From positions 1-64,000 of the forward strand of contig DATDMG010000010.1 in assembly GCA_036518955.1 (NCBI GenBank): a stretch of 64,000 nt of DNA, written 5' to 3'. The notes under the pieces were generated by a model, which saw only the letters and a program-made list of their open reading frames with translations, did no database searches and was not told where the DNA came from. Source of the DNA: DATDMG01 sp036518955 (GTDB lineage Bacteria; Actinomycetota; Actinomycetes; Actinomycetales; Kineosporiaceae). The stretch's first letter is position 1. Each line of letters begins with the position of its first letter. The translations under genes were made by a program, and so were the position numbers. Of this stretch, positions 50,265-58,680 are shown one piece after another.

Positions 50265-50281
50265 TACACTCGGCTGCCGTG
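50265..50281 (+). promoter_or_regulatory. Putative leaderless promoter (-10 TACACT) of the STAND ATPase
   Basis: TACACT ends 8 bases before GTG 50279; no Shine-Dalgarno. Confidence 0.4.
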
Positions 50282-52447
50282 GCCGGTTCCACCCTGGCCG
50301 AGCGGCTGCGGGCTGCCCGGGCGCGCTCGTTCGTGGGGCGTAACGCCGAGCTGTCGGCGTACGCCCGGGCCCTGAGGGCCGATCCGCCGCCGTTCAGTCT
50401 GGCGTGGATCCACGGCCCGGGAGGGATCGGAAAGTCCGCCTTGCTGCACCGGCTGGCCGACGAGGCGCACGCCGCCGGCCGACCGACCGTGCTGTTCGAC
50501 GCCGGCATGATCGACCCAACCCCGGGAGGCGTGGTTCGCGCTGTCCAGGAGCGGCTCCCGTCCGGGGCGGTGCTGTCGTCACCGGGCCTGGCGTTGCACA
50601 TCGACACCGCGGAGCGGCTGGCTCCGGTCGAGGGATGGCTTCGTACCGAGTTCTTTCCCGGGCTTTCCGCCGACGGGCTGATCGTGGTCGCCGGGCGCCG
50701 GGCGCCCGATTCGCGCTGGCGCTCGGACCTGGGGTGGGCCGACCAGCTACGGACGTTCGCCCTGCACGATCTCGACGTGGACGACGCGGTCCGTTACCTG
50801 GTCTCTCGCGGCATCCCTGAGGGCGACGTCCCGGCGGTGCTCGAGCGCACTCACGGCCACCCGCTGGCGCTGGCCCTGGTCGCCGACGTCTGGGCCCAGC
50901 GGGAGCGGCTTCGCCGGCCCGGCACCGGCCTGGGTCCGGAGGAGTTGCAGGACGTCGTCGCCTCCCTGGTGGAGCGTTTCCTGGACGACGTCCCGGACGC
51001 CGTCCACCGCCGGGCGCTCCAGGTGCTCGGCCACGCCAGGGTCACCACCGAAGCCTTGCTGCGTGGCACTCTCGGCCCATCGGGCACCTCGGTGGATGCG
51101 GCCGTGGCCGAGGAAGCCTTCGCCTGGTTGCGCGGGCTGTCCCTCGTCGACCTGTCCGGCGACGGGCTCGCGCCGCACCAGTTGGCGCGCACGGTCCTCG
51201 ACGACGACCTGCGGTGGCGCGACCGGGAATCCTGGCTGCTGCTGGACCAGCAGGTCAAGGCCTTCTACACCGAGCGGGTCCTCACGTCGAGGGGCGCCGA
51301 GCAGGCGCGGGCCACCGCGGACCTGCTGTGGTTCCACCGGCGCAGTCCCGCGCTGGGTGCCTACCAGGAGTGGGACGAGGCGTTCTCGCTGTGGACCCAG
51401 CCAGCACGGGAGAGCGATCTGTCCGAGATCCTCCAGCTCGTCGCCGAGCACGAGGGTCCCGAGTCGGTGCGGATCCATCGTGCCTGGTGGGAGCGTCAGC
51501 CGGAGGCGTTCCACGTCGTCCGTCGGGAGCCGGGCGTCGTCCACGGCTTCTTCGTCCAGCTGTGGTTGGAACGGCCGGCCGGCCCGGGGACGGCGGGGGA
51601 GCCCGGCGTTCGCCCGGACGGCGCTGCCCTGGTGGCCGATGTCGGTGATCCGGTCGCGAAGGCCGCCTGGGAGCTGGTCGAGCGAAGCGTGCCCCTTCGG
51701 CCCGGCGAGCACATCCGCGTCATCCGGTCCTGGATCGGCCGGGACGGCTACCACCGGCCCTGCCCGACACAACAGGCGCTGACCGGCGACGTCACCCGGA
51801 TCTGGGTCACCGAGCCGGGCCTGGCGGTAACGGTCGCCTTCGCGGTGGACCCGAACCTGTGGACGCCGCTCTTCGCCTACGTCGACTACGCCCGGGCAGG
51901 GACGGGCGACGCGACGGTCGGCGACCGGTCGTATGCGGCCTATCTGCACGACTGGCGGATCACCTCGCCGGCCGCCTGGCTCGACCTGCTCTCGGCGCGC
52001 GACCAGCCCGGTTCGACGATCGGTCGTGAGGGCGTGGCGTCGGTCGATCCCCAGCGTCACCTCGGTGAGGGCGCGTCGGTGGTGCTCTCCCGCGGGCAGT
52101 TCGAGGCCGCCGTCCGGGACGCCTTCCGGGCGGCCGACCGGCCGGCGGAACTGGCCAGGAACCCGCTGGCCCTCAGTCGGCTGGTCCGGCCCGGTGACGA
52201 CCCGGGACCGGCGCTGCGCGCACTCCTCGTGGACGCGGTCGCGACGCTGGCGCACGACGGTCGGTACGGGGCGGCGACCCGCGCGCTGGAGACCACGTAC
52301 CTCAAGGGCGTCCGCACCCAGGAGGCCGCCGCTGCCCGGCTCGCCGTTCCGTTCAGCACCTACCGCCGGCATCTCGCCGCCGGGCTCAGGCAGGTGACCG
52401 AGGTGCTGTGGGAGCGGGAGGTGTCCGGCGCCGCCCCTCCGGCGTGA
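50279..52447 (+). CDS. STAND-type ATP-binding protein with C-terminal helix-turn-helix-like region
   Basis: 722 residues. F-V-G-R-N-A-E-L-x-x-Y then Walker A G-P-G-G-I-G-K-S (46-53). The Walker B strand is probably D-G-L-I-V-V-A-G-R-R near 135. A helical region to about 430 follows, then a mixed alpha/beta section (about 430-600) that looks like an acyltransferase or similar fold (uncertain). The C-terminus is a helical domain with L-K-G-V-R-T-Q-E-A-A-A-A-R-L and F-S-T-Y-R-R-H-L-A-A-G-L (recognition-helix-like). Regulatory ATPases of this size exist singly in actinobacteria; target and ligand unknown. Monocistronic. Confidence 0.7.
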   Translation: MAGSTLAERLRAARARSFVGRNAELSAYARALRADPPPFSLAWIHGPGGIGKSALLHRLADEAHAAGRPTVLFDAGMIDPTPGGVVRAVQERLPSGAVLSSPGLALHIDTAERLAPVEGWLRTEFFPGLSADGLIVVAGRRAPDSRWRSDLGWADQLRTFALHDLDVDDAVRYLVSRGIPEGDVPAVLERTHGHPLALALVADVWAQRERLRRPGTGLGPEELQDVVASLVERFLDDVPDAVHRRALQVLGHARVTTEALLRGTLGPSGTSVDAAVAEEAFAWLRGLSLVDLSGDGLAPHQLARTVLDDDLRWRDRESWLLLDQQVKAFYTERVLTSRGAEQARATADLLWFHRRSPALGAYQEWDEAFSLWTQPARESDLSEILQLVAEHEGPESVRIHRAWWERQPEAFHVVRREPGVVHGFFVQLWLERPAGPGTAGEPGVRPDGAALVADVGDPVAKAAWELVERSVPLRPGEHIRVIRSWIGRDGYHRPCPTQQALTGDVTRIWVTEPGLAVTVAFAVDPNLWTPLFAYVDYARAGTGDATVGDRSYAAYLHDWRITSPAAWLDLLSARDQPGSTIGREGVASVDPQRHLGEGASVVLSRGQFEAAVRDAFRAADRPAELARNPLALSRLVRPGDDPGPALRALLVDAVATLAHDGRYGAATRALETTYLKGVRTQEAAAARLAVPFSTYRRHLAAGLRQVTEVLWEREVSGAAPPA

Positions 52448-52483
52448 CCTGGCGTGGCCACGGCGGAGGGGCGCGCCGTAGCG

Positions 52484-52576
52484 TCATCGCGGCAGGAGCG
52501 TGAGCGTGGCCTTGGTGTTCGTCGAGTTGTTGTTCGTGGCGCAGACCTTGCCGATCGCGAGCTGATCGCTCCCCAT
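52484..52576 (-). pseudogene. Short coding-like fragment
   Basis: ATG 52576 to TGA 52484, 30 residues: D-Q-L-A-I-G-K-V-C-A-T-N-N-N-S-T-N-T-K-A-T and ending L-T-L-L-P-R. It looks like the C-terminal beta-strands of a secreted protein and lies just beyond the stop of the next fragment on the same strand, perhaps the same gene split by a frameshift. Not recognised. Confidence 0.3.
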
Positions 52577-52594
52577 CGCCTCCCGGTGGCCTCG

Positions 52595-52912
52595 TCAGGC
52601 GCCGAAGGCGGCACCGGCCCAGCGGGACAACTCCGCCCTGGCGGCCGCCGACACGTCGGCGGAGGGGGCGCTGGAGCCCGCGATCAGGGCGACGTGGAGC
52701 GCCCCGGAGGCGCCGGCACCCGACAGCACCAGCTTTCGCGACGAGACCGTGCCCGACGCGAGAACCTTGCCAGCGTTGCCGTTCATCAGCTCGTGGTGCC
52801 GGCCGTTGCAGATGTCCCACTGCCATGGCGTTCCGGAAAGCACCGCACCCGAACTGGCCGGGTTGGACCGCCACGGGGACCCCGGTAGACGCCAGTCCAA
52901 CCCTTGATACAT
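52595..52912 (-). CDS. Hypothetical protein or gene fragment
   Basis: About 105 residues from ATG 52912 (the frame stays open further upstream, through an 18-base direct repeat coding A-P-S-V-D-K). Contains P-W-Q-W-D-I-C-N-G-R-H-H-E-L-M-N-G-N-A-G and a hydrophobic L-V-L-S-G-A-G-A-S-G-A-L-H-V-A-L. The plus strand has no competing gene here and the residue mix is plausible for a protein, but no family is recognised and the start is weak. Confidence 0.35.
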   Translation of the reverse strand: MYQGLDWRLPGSPWRSNPASSGAVLSGTPWQWDICNGRHHELMNGNAGKVLASGTVSSRKLVLSGAGASGALHVALIAGSSAPSADVSAAARAELSRWAGAAFGA

Positions 52913-53073
52913 CGCCTTGTCGACGCTGGGCGCCTTGTCGACGCTGGGCGCCTTGTCGGAGGCGTAGCCGGTGAGCGGGTGGCCGCGCGCGTCCGCGGAG
53001 CCACCGTCACGGCTCTGGGTGCGCCCGGACATGCGCGGGCGCGGGATCGAGGAGGAGCGGTTATGGTCGGCCC

Positions 53074-53289
53074 GTGGCGTCTCGCATCGCGGAACTGGTC
53101 CTGGATGCACGTGATCCCGAACTGCTGGCGCAGTTCTGGTATGAGGTACTGGGCGCGCGCCCGGCGCCCGCCGAATGGACAGTGGGCAGACAGGCGCCGA
53201 GTCATGGCGTGTCCTCGCTGACCCTGAAGGCCACGAGTCTGATCCTGAAGATAACGACGTCCGTTGAGCCGACGGATGCCCAGCTGTAG
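53074..53289 (+). pseudogene. Glyoxalase/bleomycin-resistance (VOC) fold protein, N-terminal fragment
   Basis: GTG 53074 with TATGGT six bases upstream (leaderless style). The first 30 residues, A-S-R-I-A-E-L-V-L-D-A-R-D-P-E-L-L-A-Q-F and W-Y-E-V-L-G-A-R, are a standard VOC N-terminus (beta strand, helix, F-W-x-x-V-L-G). After that the sequence loses the fold and stops at residue 71, where a VOC protein needs about 120. Truncated or frameshifted. Confidence 0.65.
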
Positions 53290-53567
53290 TCGACACCACC
53301 CGACGCCCGTGTTCGCAGCGTCTGTCGCGCACGCGTCCGGACCGGCCTCCACCAGGCTGCGCCAGCTGGTCCGCCGGGCGGATCCTGGGCGGACGGTACC
53401 GACGAAATCCCCATCAGAAGCCTGAGAAGTGACTTCTGCCCTGCGGTGATGCCGGGGTCCACGCTCGGTGGCTGACACGGTTTCTCAGCTCCCGGGTCGG
53501 CTCTGCGTCGTCGAGGCCCGGGGCAGCTGCGTGGAGAAGAGTTCCGGGCGTCCGCGCGTCGGCGGTC

Positions 53568-54251
53568 GTGGCGTTGCTGGAGGTGACGGAGACGCGCCGG
53601 GTACTGCTGGTCGACGATCAGCCGATGGTGACCGAGGCACTCGCGGTCGCCCTGGATGAGCAGCCGGACCTGCAGGTGGTGGGTCGGGCGAGCACGCGTG
53701 CCGCCGCGCTGGCCGCCGTGCGCGCCCTTCGACCGGACGTGGTGACGATCGAGGTCGAGTTGCGGGACGGGTCGGGATTCGAGGCCCTCGCCGACCTCCG
53801 GCGCGAGGATCCGGACCTCCTCGTCGTGGTGCTGTCGCAGACGGACGACGCGGCCGCCGTCGCTGAGGGCCTGCGGCGACGGGTGTCGGCCTGGGTCGCG
53901 AAGACCGAGCCGGTGCAGCACCTGCTCGACGTGCTCCGCAGTCTGCGACCCGGCGACTGCTACATCCCGCCCGCGCTGCTCCCGGGCGCCGTCCGGGTCC
54001 TCGTGCAGGCGAACGAGGCCAGCGTGCCGGGCGGTCCGCTCGACGCCCTCACGCCGCGCGAGGCGGAGGTTCTCGGCTGCATGGTCGACGGCCTGGCCCG
54101 CGAGGAGATCGCCGCCCGGCTGCACCTCTCGCCGCACACCATCCGGACGCACACCCAGAACCTGCTCGCCAAGCTGGGAGTCCACAGCGTCGTCGAGGCT
54201 GTCGCCCTGGCCATGCAGTCCGGCCTCCGACCGACCCCCCGACGGCGCTGA
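53568..54251 (+). CDS. NarL/LuxR-type response regulator with Glu at the phospho-acceptor site
   Basis: 227 residues. Receiver domain with acidic pair D16-D17 (L-L-V-D-D-Q-P), Ser90 and Lys112 (A-W-V-A-K-T-E-P). The residue aligned to the phosphorylated Asp is Glu62 (P-D-V-V-T-I-E-V-E-L). C-terminal LuxR helix-turn-helix: L-T-P-R-E-A-E-V-L-G-C-M-V-D-G-L-A-R-E-E-I-A and L-S-P-H-T-I-R-T-H-T-Q-N. Glu at this site often mimics phosphorylation, so the protein may be constitutively active or controlled by other means. No histidine kinase is adjacent. It precedes the polysaccharide operon and is its likely activator. Confidence 0.88.
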   Translation: MALLEVTETRRVLLVDDQPMVTEALAVALDEQPDLQVVGRASTRAAALAAVRALRPDVVTIEVELRDGSGFEALADLRREDPDLLVVVLSQTDDAAAVAEGLRRRVSAWVAKTEPVQHLLDVLRSLRPGDCYIPPALLPGAVRVLVQANEASVPGGPLDALTPREAEVLGCMVDGLAREEIAARLHLSPHTIRTHTQNLLAKLGVHSVVEAVALAMQSGLRPTPRRR

Positions 54252-54275
54252 GTCCCGGGCGGCGTCCTGCATTCG

Positions 54276-54353
54276 GCGTAGCCGCTACGCCTGCGCCACC
54301 CGTGCGGAGTGCGTAGCCGACTACGTCTGCCGTGACCGCTCGGTGCGTAGCCG
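54276..54353. promoter_or_regulatory. Three phased GCGTAGCCG repeats upstream of the polysaccharide operon
   Basis: GCGTAGCCG occurs at 54276, 54311 and 54345, i.e. 35 and 34 bases apart. The first two continue as GTAGC-CG-CTACG-type palindromes (GCGTAGCCGCTACGC is perfect; GCGTAGCCGACTACG nearly so). They lie between the LuxR regulator and the Wzz-like gene, about 100 bases before its start. Likely tandem binding sites for a dimeric activator. Confidence 0.7.
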
Positions 54354-54450
54354 GTCTCGTCCTGATGGCTCGTGTTCACCGCCACGTCCGCGCCTAGCGT
54401 CGGACTCGTCGGCCTGTCCCCGGTCTCGTCAGGTGCGGGAGGAACCCCCC

Positions 54451-55890
54451 ATGGAACTTGACGAAGTCCTCCGTCGAGTCCTGCGTCGCTACGGACTGCT
54501 GCTCGCCCTGCTGGTGGTGGTGCCGGTGGTGGCGGCGGCGATGGTGGTCTCCCGGATGCCCGCCGCCTACGTCTCGACGGCTCGGGTGCAACTCACCGCG
54601 AAGACCCCGGATACGAGTGCCGCCGCCGAAGCCGTGGTCAGCCAGGCCCGCGCGCTCGTCACGAGCACCGCCGTGGTGCAGCGAGCGCTGCGCGACGCCG
54701 CGGTGTCCCGGGATCTCCAGGACGTCATCGCCCGGAGGATCACGGTGACCGGGCTGGGGTCGTCGTCGTCGATCGCGGTCTCGACCGAGGACCGAGATCC
54801 GGCGGCGGCCCAGCGGATCACCATCAGCCTGGTCCGGCAGCTCGTCGACGTCACCAACCGGCTGCGGCTGGGCAACCTCCCGGACGGCCTGAAGAGCATC
54901 GACGACCAGCTCACCCTGCTCGCCACCCGACGGGCACCGATCGCGGCGGAGGCCCAGAGCAGCCCGCACGACGCAGTGGTGCAGAACCGCCTCGCCGGCG
55001 TCGACCGGCTGATCGCGGACCTCTCGGCGAGCCGCCGAGACCTCGCCCTGCAGAGCGTGACGGCCGGTCGGGCGTCGGTCATCGACCCGGCGAACCCGCC
55101 CGTGCTGGCCGAGCCGTCGCGGGTGGTGCAGGTGGGCTTCCAGGCCGCCGTCTGCGCCGTCGTGATCGGGCTGCTCGTGGTAGCCGTCGTCGAGACGCTG
55201 CGCCCGCACGTGTCGGGCCTGCCACGCATCAGCCGCACGCTGCAGGTCCCGCCGCTCGGGACGGTCGTCGTCGGCGGCCGGACGCTCGAGCTGGGCCCTG
55301 GCCTGGTGCAGCGACTCCGGCTCGCGGCCCGGCGCAGCCGTGGCACGATCGTCGTCGTCGTCCCGATCGGCCGGGTGCCGCGCCTGGACGCGCTCGTCGC
55401 CGAGTTGGGCAGCAGGGTGTGCGCGCCGGCCGATCAGGCCGAGGCGTCGCAGGCCTTCGAGACCGCCCCGTCCCCGCAGGCCCTCCAGGCCGCCGAGGCC
55501 GCGTACCGGGCCGCCGCCGACAACGAGCCGGTGACGTCTGGGCCGAGTCCCGTGGCGAGCCGGCACGGTGACGTCGTCCTGGTCGCCGACCGGGCACCGG
55601 ACGACCAGACCTGGGCGCACAACGGCGCGGCCACGGTCGGTGTCGGCGCCCCCGGGGCAGGCACCCACGCCCGGCCCGCCGACGCCGGCGTGCACCTGGT
55701 GACGACCCTGCACGGGCTGGGCCCCGCGCAGGAGGGTCTGCCCATCGCCGTCCTCGGCCTGACCCCACCCGTCGCCCGGCGTTCGGGCATCGACGAACTG
55801 CGCGAGCTGATCGAGATCAGCGGATGGCCGCTGCTCGGGATCGCCCAGGTGACCCGCCGGCGCTGGCTGCGCCGCACGCGTGAGAGGTGA
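54451..55890 (+). CDS. Wzz/chain-length-determinant-like membrane protein
   Basis: 479 residues from ATG 54451 (GGGAGGAA upstream). Polysaccharide co-polymerase layout: a first transmembrane helix (about 14-34, R-Y-G-L-L-L-A-L-L-V-V-V-P-V-V), a periplasmic helical region with a V-A-A-A-M-V-V-S and Y-V-S-T-A-R-V entry, and a second helix (about 230-250, A-A-V-C-A-V-V-I-G-L-L-V-V-A-V). A C-terminal cytosolic domain resembles the BY-kinase fold but lacks a Walker A motif. First gene of the operon. Probably sets the length or export of the surface glycan. Confidence 0.82.
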   Translation: MELDEVLRRVLRRYGLLLALLVVVPVVAAAMVVSRMPAAYVSTARVQLTAKTPDTSAAAEAVVSQARALVTSTAVVQRALRDAAVSRDLQDVIARRITVTGLGSSSSIAVSTEDRDPAAAQRITISLVRQLVDVTNRLRLGNLPDGLKSIDDQLTLLATRRAPIAAEAQSSPHDAVVQNRLAGVDRLIADLSASRRDLALQSVTAGRASVIDPANPPVLAEPSRVVQVGFQAAVCAVVIGLLVVAVVETLRPHVSGLPRISRTLQVPPLGTVVVGGRTLELGPGLVQRLRLAARRSRGTIVVVVPIGRVPRLDALVAELGSRVCAPADQAEASQAFETAPSPQALQAAEAAYRAAADNEPVTSGPSPVASRHGDVVLVADRAPDDQTWAHNGAATVGVGAPGAGTHARPADAGVHLVTTLHGLGPAQEGLPIAVLGLTPPVARRSGIDELRELIEISGWPLLGIAQVTRRRWLRRTRER

Positions 55891-55897
55891 CCGTGCC

Positions 55898-57196
55898 GTG
55901 ATCAGGATGGCCACGCCGGCAGCCGGCAGCCGCGCCGTCCGGGTGCCCTTCGCCCGGGTCGAGATCGTGCCCGAGGCCAGGGTCGCCGCCGCGGAGGTGC
56001 TCGCCTCCGGCTGGGTGACCACCGGACCTCGTACCCTGACCTTCGAGCAGGACCTGGCCGCCTACTGCGGCGCCGCGCACGCACTCGCGGTGAGCTCGGG
56101 TACGGCCGCCCTGGAGCTGTCGCTCCGGGCGATGGGCCTGCCCGCCGGAGCCGCGGTGCTCACCCCGAGCCTCACCTTCTGCGGCGCGGTCCAGGCGATC
56201 GTGCACGCCGGACTACGGCCGGTGCTGGTCGACGTGGACGACGCCCGTTGCGTGCCGGCGCCCGCGGACGTCGAGCGTGCGGTCCACCGGCTGGCCGCGG
56301 ACGGCGGCGACCGGCCCGTCGCGATGGTCGTGCAGCACCACGCCGGCCACCCGGTCGAGGTGGCGCCCCTGGCGCAGGCCGCGGGGCTGCCACCGGACCG
56401 CGTCGTCCAGGACGCCGCGCACGGCCTGGGCGGGCGGTTCGCGGACGGCGCCCCGATCGGTTCGCGCGGGCGAGCCGTCTGCCTCAGCTTCTACGCCACC
56501 AAGAACCTGCCCATCGGTGAGGGCGGCGCCGTGCTCACCGACGACGCGGACCTGGCGGCGCGCATCGGTCCGGCCCGGATGCACGGGATGAGCCGTGACT
56601 CCTGGGCCCGCTACCTGCCCGGCGGCAGCTGGCGGTACGACGTGGTCGAGCCGGGCCTGAAGGCCAACTTCACCGACCTGCAGGCGGCGATCGGCAGCGC
56701 GCAGCTGCACCTGCTGCCGCACTGGCAGAGCCGCCGTGCCGAGCTGGCGGCCCGGTACGACGAGCGGTTCGCCGCGGTGCCCGATCTCCGGGTGCCGCCC
56801 CGGCCACCGGGTGGTGGGCACGCCTGGCACCTCTACCAGGTGCGCCTGCCTGCCGGACAGGACCGCGACGAGCTCGTCGAGCACCTCGACCAGGCGGGCA
56901 TCGGCACCTCGGTGCACTTCGTCCCGGTGCACCAGCTGACCGGGTTCCGGCGGCTGCTCGGCCCGCGGGAGTGCACCGCCGTCCCGGTCACCGACCGGGT
57001 CGCAGCCCAGCTGCTGTCACTGCCCTTCCACCCTCGCCTGACCGACGAGGACGTCGACACCGTCGTCGGCGCCGTGGCCGAGGCGCTCACCGCTACCCGC
57101 CGCCGCCGGAGGTCCGGCGGCGGTGGGCCACCAGGATCCGCACGCACGCAGGCCGCAGGCGATGGTGCCCGGTCAGGGGAGGGAGCGGCGTCGTGA
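55898..57196 (+). CDS. DegT/DnrJ/EryC1/StrS-family sugar aminotransferase
   Basis: 432 residues. Fold-type I PLP enzyme that aminates nucleotide-linked keto-sugars. Seen: V-S-S-G-T-A-A-L-E-L (phosphate loop), L-T-P-S-L-T-F-C-G, V-Q-D-A-A-H-G-L-G (Asp binding PLP), and F-Y-A-T-K-N-L-P-I-G-E-G-G with the catalytic Lys. GTG 55898 is about 10 bases after GAGAGG; ATG 55907 is an alternative. The C-terminal 35 residues are a low-complexity Arg/Gly-rich tail. Its stop overlaps the next start (TGATG). Pairs with the CapD-like dehydratase to make an amino-sugar. Confidence 0.93.
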   Translation: MIRMATPAAGSRAVRVPFARVEIVPEARVAAAEVLASGWVTTGPRTLTFEQDLAAYCGAAHALAVSSGTAALELSLRAMGLPAGAAVLTPSLTFCGAVQAIVHAGLRPVLVDVDDARCVPAPADVERAVHRLAADGGDRPVAMVVQHHAGHPVEVAPLAQAAGLPPDRVVQDAAHGLGGRFADGAPIGSRGRAVCLSFYATKNLPIGEGGAVLTDDADLAARIGPARMHGMSRDSWARYLPGGSWRYDVVEPGLKANFTDLQAAIGSAQLHLLPHWQSRRAELAARYDERFAAVPDLRVPPRPPGGGHAWHLYQVRLPAGQDRDELVEHLDQAGIGTSVHFVPVHQLTGFRRLLGPRECTAVPVTDRVAAQLLSLPFHPRLTDEDVDTVVGAVAEALTATRRRRRSGGGGPPGSARTQAAGDGARSGEGAAS

Positions 57197-58680
57197 TGAA
57201 CGGACCCCGCTCATGGCGGACGCAGCAGCGGCCGGACCCCGGGCTGCGGACCTTGGTCGTCGGCGCCGGCGAGGCCGGCCGCACGGTCGCCCGGGACCTG
57301 CGCCGCACCATCGAGTACGGGTTGTGGCCGGTGGCGTTCCTGGACGACGACCACTACCTGCGTTCGGTGGCGGGGCTACCCGTCGCCGGCACGATCGGCG
57401 ACCTTCCGGACGTCGCCCGGCGCGAGCGGGCGCAGGCGGTGATCATCGCCATCCCCGGTCTGCCCACGGCCCGGATCGCCGCGATCGGTCGGGTCGCAGG
57501 GGGTTGCGGGCTTGCCGTCCGGTACCTGCCGTCGTTCGTCAACGCGCTGGAGCGGGACGCCCGGCTGGCGGATCTGCGTACTCTCGACGTGGCGTCGCTG
57601 CTCGGCAGGCAGGAGCTGCACGTCGCCAGCCCGAGCGCGCAGACCCTGATCGCCGGCGGCCGGGTGCTGGTCACCGGTGCCGGCGGCTCGATCGGGAGCG
57701 AGCTGTGCCGGCAGATCGGCGGCTACCAGCCGGCGGCGCTGTTCCTGCTGGACCACGACGAGTCCAACCTGCACCGGCTGCAGCTGGAGGTCACCGGCAG
57801 CGGCCTGCTCGACTCGGACGAGATCATCATCGCGGACATCCGGGACCGCGCCCGGATCGGCCAGGTGATCGCCGCCGTCCGGCCGGACGTCGTCTTCCAC
57901 GCCGCGGCGCACAAGCACCTCCCCCTGCTGGAGCGGCATCCCTGCGAGGGCGTGAAGTCCAACGTGCTGGGCACCCAGATCCTGGTGGACGCGGCACGGG
58001 CGCACGGGGTCCAGCGCTTCGTACTGATCTCGACGGACAAGGCCGCCGACCCGACGTCCGTGCTGGGGGCGACGAAACGGCTGGCCGAGCTCGTCGTCCG
58101 CAGCGGCGCCGACGGCCCGATGGACTGCGGCTCGGTGCGTTTCGGGAACGTGCTCGGCAGCCGTGGGTCGTTCCTGTCGATCCTCGCGGAGCAGGTCGCG
58201 CAGGGCGGCCCCGTCACCGTCACGCACCCGGACGTGACGCGCTTCTTCATGACGGTGGAGGAGGCCGTCGGACTCGTCCTGGAGGCCGCGACCATGGTCG
58301 AGGACGGCGAGACGTTCGTGCTCGACATGGGTGAGCCGGTCCGCATCGTCGACCTGGTGACCAGCTACGTCGACCAGCTGCACCTGCCGGTTCCCACGAT
58401 CCGGTTCACCGGGCTGCGCCCGGGGGAGAAGTTGCACGAGGTGGTGTTCTCGGCGCGGGAGAGCCGGCTGCGCACCGCCCACCCCAAGATCTGGGCGACC
58501 CGGATCAGCGGTGACCCGGCCCGGTTGTACCTGCTCCTGGACACGCTCTACGCGGCGGCCGACGACAACGACTGCGAGCGGGTACGGGAGCTCCTGCACC
58601 GGTTGCTGCCCGAGTACACGATCTCGCGCCGCCGTGAGCCGCTGGCCGCCGTCAGCGCGCCCTACCCGGACGGCTTCTGA
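57196..58680 (+). CDS. Nucleotide-sugar 4,6-dehydratase/epimerase, CapD/FlaA1 type
   Basis: 494 residues. N-terminal Rossmann module (T-L-V-V-G-A-G-E-A-G-R-T-V-A) as in PglF/CapD but without the usual four transmembrane helices, so soluble. Then the extended-SDR domain: L-V-T-G-A-G-G-S-I-G-S-E-L, H-A-A-A-H-K-H-L-P-L, the catalytic S-T-D-K-A and G-A-T-K-R-L-A-E (Lys with Met/Thr replacing Tyr in this subfamily), and R-F-G-N-V-L-G-S-R-G-S. Produces a 4-keto-6-deoxy UDP-sugar, the substrate for the preceding aminotransferase. ATG 57196 (or GTG 57193) overlaps that gene's stop; GGGAGGGAG lies upstream. Confidence 0.93.
   Translation: MNGPRSWRTQQRPDPGLRTLVVGAGEAGRTVARDLRRTIEYGLWPVAFLDDDHYLRSVAGLPVAGTIGDLPDVARRERAQAVIIAIPGLPTARIAAIGRVAGGCGLAVRYLPSFVNALERDARLADLRTLDVASLLGRQELHVASPSAQTLIAGGRVLVTGAGGSIGSELCRQIGGYQPAALFLLDHDESNLHRLQLEVTGSGLLDSDEIIIADIRDRARIGQVIAAVRPDVVFHAAAHKHLPLLERHPCEGVKSNVLGTQILVDAARAHGVQRFVLISTDKAADPTSVLGATKRLAELVVRSGADGPMDCGSVRFGNVLGSRGSFLSILAEQVAQGGPVTVTHPDVTRFFMTVEEAVGLVLEAATMVEDGETFVLDMGEPVRIVDLVTSYVDQLHLPVPTIRFTGLRPGEKLHEVVFSARESRLRTAHPKIWATRISGDPARLYLLLDTLYAAADDNDCERVRELLHRLLPEYTISRRREPLAAVSAPYPDGF

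Larger units (their letters stand above)
52448..53567. other. Region of fragments and decay between the ATPase and the polysaccharide locus
   Basis: Contains short coding-like pieces (52484-52576 and 52595-52912 on the minus strand, a glyoxalase-fold start at 53074) but no full-length gene. The stretch 53290-53567 holds nothing I can identify. Confidence 0.5.
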
